Shown here: positions 61,453 to 64,000 of the stretch, in pieces
Layout: every line of letters begins with the position of its first letter
Numbering within the stretch: the stretch's first letter is position 1
Program-made: the position numbers and the translations under genes
Assembly: GCA_050175155.1 (NCBI GenBank)
Contig: JBFXJF010000008.1
Coordinates: 27,088 to 91,087, forward strand
Direction of reading: 5' to 3'
Source: JBFXJF01 sp050175155
GTDB lineage: Bacteria > Bacillota > Bacilli > Tepidibacillales > Tepidibacillaceae
Length of the DNA stretch: 64,000 nucleotides
The notes under the pieces: generated by a model
The model's database searches: none
Told to the model about the DNA's origin: nothing
What the model saw: only the letters and a program-made list of their open reading frames with translations

Positions 61453-61481
61453 TTGACAATAAATTTCGGTTGAAATATAAT
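61453..61481 (+). promoter_or_regulatory. sigma-A promoter ahead of greA
   Basis: TTGACA (61453-61458), 17-base spacer, TATAAT (61476-61481): perfect consensus. The start point is near 61488, about 170 bases before greA. Confidence 0.8.
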
Positions 61482-61536
61482 ACGTCCAATGGATTAAAGA
61501 TTTATGTAAAATTAGGCAATAATAGGGGTCTCTATA

Positions 61537-61575
61537 AAGCTTCTTAATCTAGTCGATTAAGAGAAGCTTTTTATT
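61537..61575 (+). terminator. terminator or attenuator in the greA leader
   Basis: AAGCTTCTTAATC (61537-61549) pairs with GATTAAGAGAAGCTT (61555-61569; 2-base bulge), followed by T residues. It lies downstream of the greA promoter, so it would end a short RNA of about 85 nt or attenuate greA. It may also end read-through from dusB. Confidence 0.7.
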
Positions 61576-61657
61576 GTATTCTAGAAAGATTAGTCGTATA
61601 AAATTAATTAAGATACATATAATTTGTATGGAAAAACATTCATAAAGGGGTATTATT

Positions 61658-62134
61658 ATGATTAATAAAGAAGTTCTTTTAACACCTTCTGGTTATAAAA
61701 AATTAGAAGAAGAATTAGAGCATTTAAAAGCAGTAAAAAGACAGGAAATAACGGAACGTATTAAGATAGCGATAGGTTATGGGGATATTAGCGAAAACTC
61801 TGAATATGAAGATGCAAAAAATGAACAGGCATTTACAGAGGGAAGAATCCTTACATTAGAGAAAATGTTAAGGAATGCAAAAGTTATCAATGAAGAGGAA
61901 GTAAATACTGATGAGGTTAGCGTAGGATCAAAAGTTAAGCTTAAAGATTTAGAATTTAATGAAATTGTTGAGTACACTATAGTGGGTTCAGCAGAATCAG
62001 ACCCTACAATAAACCTTATATCAAATGAATCACCTGTTGGTAGAGCGATTTTGGGAAAGAAAATTGGTAGTACAGTGGATGTAAACGTTCCCGCGGGTTT
62101 GATTAAATATGAGGTATTGGATATCAAGAAATAA
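61658..62134 (+). CDS. greA: transcription elongation factor GreA
   Basis: Rescues backtracked RNA polymerase by stimulating transcript cleavage through the secondary channel. 158 residues. The N-terminal coiled coil ends in the acidic tip GDISENSEYEDAKNEQ with the functional Asp and Glu; the C-terminal FKBP-like domain has SPVGRAILGKKIGSTVDV. ATG 61658 follows AAAGGGG. It lies between dusB and lysS and has its own promoter and leader. Confidence 0.97.
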   Translation: MINKEVLLTPSGYKKLEEELEHLKAVKRQEITERIKIAIGYGDISENSEYEDAKNEQAFTEGRILTLEKMLRNAKVINEEEVNTDEVSVGSKVKLKDLEFNEIVEYTIVGSAESDPTINLISNESPVGRAILGKKIGSTVDVNVPAGLIKYEVLDIKK

Positions 62135-62169
62135 AGTAATGATTTTATTATAGATATGGAGTTGGTATT

Positions 62170-63663
62170 ATGAGTGAAGAGATAGTAGATTTAACTGATC
62201 TACTTGTTTTGCGTCGCCAAAAAATAGATCAGTTAAAAAATCTCGGATTTAAATCTTTTGGGAATAATTTCGAGAGAAATTATACAGCAAAAGAAGTGTT
62301 AAATGAACTAGATCATCATAGTAAGGAAGAAATTGAAGAAAAAGATTTAGCTGTAAAAATTGCTGGAAGGATTATGTCTAAACGAATTCAGGGAAAAGCT
62401 GGATTTGCACATTTACAAGACAGCACTGGAAGGATACAAATATATATTAGAGAAGAACTGGTTACTAAAAATGAATTTATTGCATTTGATCTTTTTGACC
62501 TTGGTGATATTATTGGAGTAGAAGGTAAGGTTTTTAAAACTAACAAGGGAGAGACAAGCATAAAAGTTAGCAAATTAGAAATTTTATCAAAATCTCTTGC
62601 TCCGCTACCCGATAAATTTCATGGATTAAAAGATGTAGAATTAAGGTATAGGCAAAGGTATCTTGACTTAATTGTTAATCCTGACGTAAAAGAAACTTTC
62701 ATTTTAAGGAGTAGAATTATTACAGCAATAAGGGAGTATTTAGATAAATTAGGGTATTTAGAAGTAGAAACTCCAACAATGCACAGTATTGCAGGCGGCG
62801 CTAATGCTAGGCCTTTTACTACGCATCATAATGCTTTAGATATGCAATTATACTTACGAATTGCTTTGGAATTACATCTTAAACGCTTAATCGTTGGAGG
62901 AATGGACAAAGTATATGAAATAGGAAGGGTATTTAGAAATGAAGGTATCTCAACAAAACATAATCCTGAGTTTACAATGCTAGAATTATACGAAGCATTT
63001 GGTGACTATAATAGTATTATGGTACTAACAGAAAATACCATAGCATATGTTGCTGAAAAAGTATTAGGAACTACCAAGATAATATATCAAGGAGAAGAGA
63101 TTAACTTAGAACCTCCATATGAAAGAATATCAATGCTGGAAGCAATTAAAAAATATGCAAATATTGATTTAAGTAAAACAATGTCGATAGAAGAAGTGCG
63201 TGCACTAGCTAAGGAATACAATATTGATATTAAACCACATATGAAATATGGACATATTGTTAATGAGTTTTTTGAGCAACTAGTTGAAGATAAGTTAGTT
63301 CAACCTACTTTTATATATGGACAACCTATTGAAATATCACCATTAGCTAAAAAGAATGATATTGATCAAAGATTTACGGATCGTTTTGAATTGTTTATTG
63401 TAGGTAGGGAACATGCTAATGCATTTTCAGAGTTAAATGATCCAATTGATCAAAGGGAAAGGTTTGAATCCCAACTATTAGAAAAAGAACTAGGTAATGA
63501 TGAGGCTCACCAAATGGACGAGGATTTTGTTCACGCTTTAGAAATAGGTATGCCACCAACGGGTGGATTAGGAGTGGGAATTGATCGCTTAGTAATGTTA
63601 TTAACCAATCAATCTTCAATTAGGGATGTTTTATTATTTCCTCTAATGAGAGAAAGAATATAA
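62170..63663 (+). CDS. lysS: lysyl-tRNA synthetase (class II)
   Basis: Charges tRNA-Lys. 497 residues. N-terminal OB-fold anticodon-binding domain (about 50-150, VKIAGRIMSKRIQGKAGFAHLQDSTGRIQIY); class II motif 2 FRNEGISTKHNPEFTMLE, motif 3 GGLGVGIDRLVMLL, and the conserved GGANARPF. 35 bases after greA, so likely co-transcribed with it. As in B. subtilis it is followed by rRNA-operon leader sequence. Confidence 0.98.
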   Translation: MSEEIVDLTDLLVLRRQKIDQLKNLGFKSFGNNFERNYTAKEVLNELDHHSKEEIEEKDLAVKIAGRIMSKRIQGKAGFAHLQDSTGRIQIYIREELVTKNEFIAFDLFDLGDIIGVEGKVFKTNKGETSIKVSKLEILSKSLAPLPDKFHGLKDVELRYRQRYLDLIVNPDVKETFILRSRIITAIREYLDKLGYLEVETPTMHSIAGGANARPFTTHHNALDMQLYLRIALELHLKRLIVGGMDKVYEIGRVFRNEGISTKHNPEFTMLELYEAFGDYNSIMVLTENTIAYVAEKVLGTTKIIYQGEEINLEPPYERISMLEAIKKYANIDLSKTMSIEEVRALAKEYNIDIKPHMKYGHIVNEFFEQLVEDKLVQPTFIYGQPIEISPLAKKNDIDQRFTDRFELFIVGREHANAFSELNDPIDQRERFESQLLEKELGNDEAHQMDEDFVHALEIGMPPTGGLGVGIDRLVMLLTNQSSIRDVLLFPLMRERI

Positions 63664-64000
63664 CTGTTAAATAATTCGAAAAATTATATAGTATGATATA
63701 ATTAAAAAATAATAATATATTTTATGGACGAGATTTAGTAACAGAAATAGTTAAAAAAATAGATTGTTATTACAAAATTTGTTATTTACAAATTACTTAG
63801 TTTTATGTTATTATATTCAATGTTGCTGAAAAAATTGTTCTTTGAAAACTAAACAGTGTTAAAAGCCAAACGAACCACATTTATGTGGAAAAAAAGTCAG
63901 TAAAAAATAAGAGCTAGAAAGCTCTCTTTGATAAAAAAATGGATAATGAAGGCCGATTAAAAAACGCAACATCCGTGTTGCAACATCGGCACTCAAACGT
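63664..64000 (+). promoter_or_regulatory. promoter and leader of a probable rRNA operon
   Basis: No gene is seen here. A promoter TTTACA (63785-63790), 18-base spacer, TATTAT (63809-63814) is followed by GTTCTTTGAAAACTA (63838-63852), a motif common in rRNA leaders and spacers of Bacillota. Hairpins follow: CCACAT/ATGTGG (63875-63888), AGAGC/GCTCT (63910-63925) and a nested GCCGAT(63952)...ATCGGC(63990) enclosing GCAACA/TGTTGC. A weaker TATAAT is at 63697. The mature 16S start is not reached. Confidence 0.6.

Overview
The window is AT-rich bacterial chromosome from an endospore-forming member of the Bacillota. Nearly every gene is on the + strand; abrB is the only convincing - strand gene. 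Gene order follows the origin-proximal region of Bacillus subtilis almost gene for gene, from pdxS-pdxT-serS through tadA-SRP RNA-dnaX, recR-yaaL-bofA-csfB, yaaO-tmk-darA-yaaR-holB-ricT-yabA, abrB-metG-tatD-rnmV-rsmA-veg-sspF-ispE-purR-spoVG-glmU-prs-ctc-pth-fin-mfd-spoVT, mazG-rqcP-yabP-yabQ-divIC-yabR, spoIIE-yabS-yabT-tilS-hpt-ftsH, coaX, the pab/fol cluster, dusB and lysS, to what looks like the leader of an rRNA operon at the right edge. Departures from the B. subtilis order (yabE, yabG, yabJ, hslO, cysK not seen; ktrB, uppP, an HD phosphohydrolase, a split ThrE-type exporter, formate-tetrahydrofolate ligase and greA present) fit a Clostridia-like anaerobe better than a Bacillus. The species cannot be told from the sequence alone.

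Layout. 1-2.3 kb: PLP synthase and seryl-tRNA synthetase behind a degenerate T-box-like leader. 2.4-6.4 kb: tRNA-Ser(UGA), tRNA-Arg(CCU), tadA, a K+ transporter, uppP, tRNA-Ser(CGA), the long Bacillus-type SRP RNA and a 122-bp palindromic element. 6.5-10.3 kb: dnaX-ybaB-recR and three small genes, two of them sporulation regulators. 10.4-17.6 kb: a decarboxylase, tmk, the c-di-AMP receptor, holB, ricT, yabA, a second palindromic element, trmN6 and a GIY-YIG/RsmI fusion. 17.6-24.6 kb: abrB with Spo0A boxes, HD protein, T-box-controlled metG, tatD, rnmV, rsmA, veg, an alpha/beta-type SASP. 24.7-41.5 kb: ispE to yabR. 41.5-42.3 kb: tRNA-Met-Glu-Val operon and the spoIIE promoter. 42.3-51.6 kb: spoIIE, VWA protein/kinase pair, exporter pair, tilS, hpt, ftsH. 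51.7-63.7 kb: fhs, coaX, a foldase, the folate operon, dusB, greA, lysS.

Most genes serve housekeeping: translation and tRNA maturation, replication clamp loading, folate, purine, CoA, isoprenoid and wall-lipid supply. Interleaved sporulation genes (bofA, csfB, spoVG, spoVT, sspF-like, fin, yabP, yabQ, spoIIE) show a full sporulation programme, and several carry recognisable signals: Spo0A boxes plus a 21-bp-spaced promoter at spoIIE, tandem 0A boxes at abrB, a sigma-H-like promoter at spoVG, and sigma-F- and sigma-G-like promoters at fin and spoVT.

No CRISPR array, prophage or insertion sequence was seen. The less ordinary items are a small family of dispersed palindromic elements, the GIY-YIG/RsmI fusion, an 11-G tract at the ribosome-binding site of an exporter gene, a promoter-terminator leader ahead of greA, and a possible frameshift signal in dnaX.
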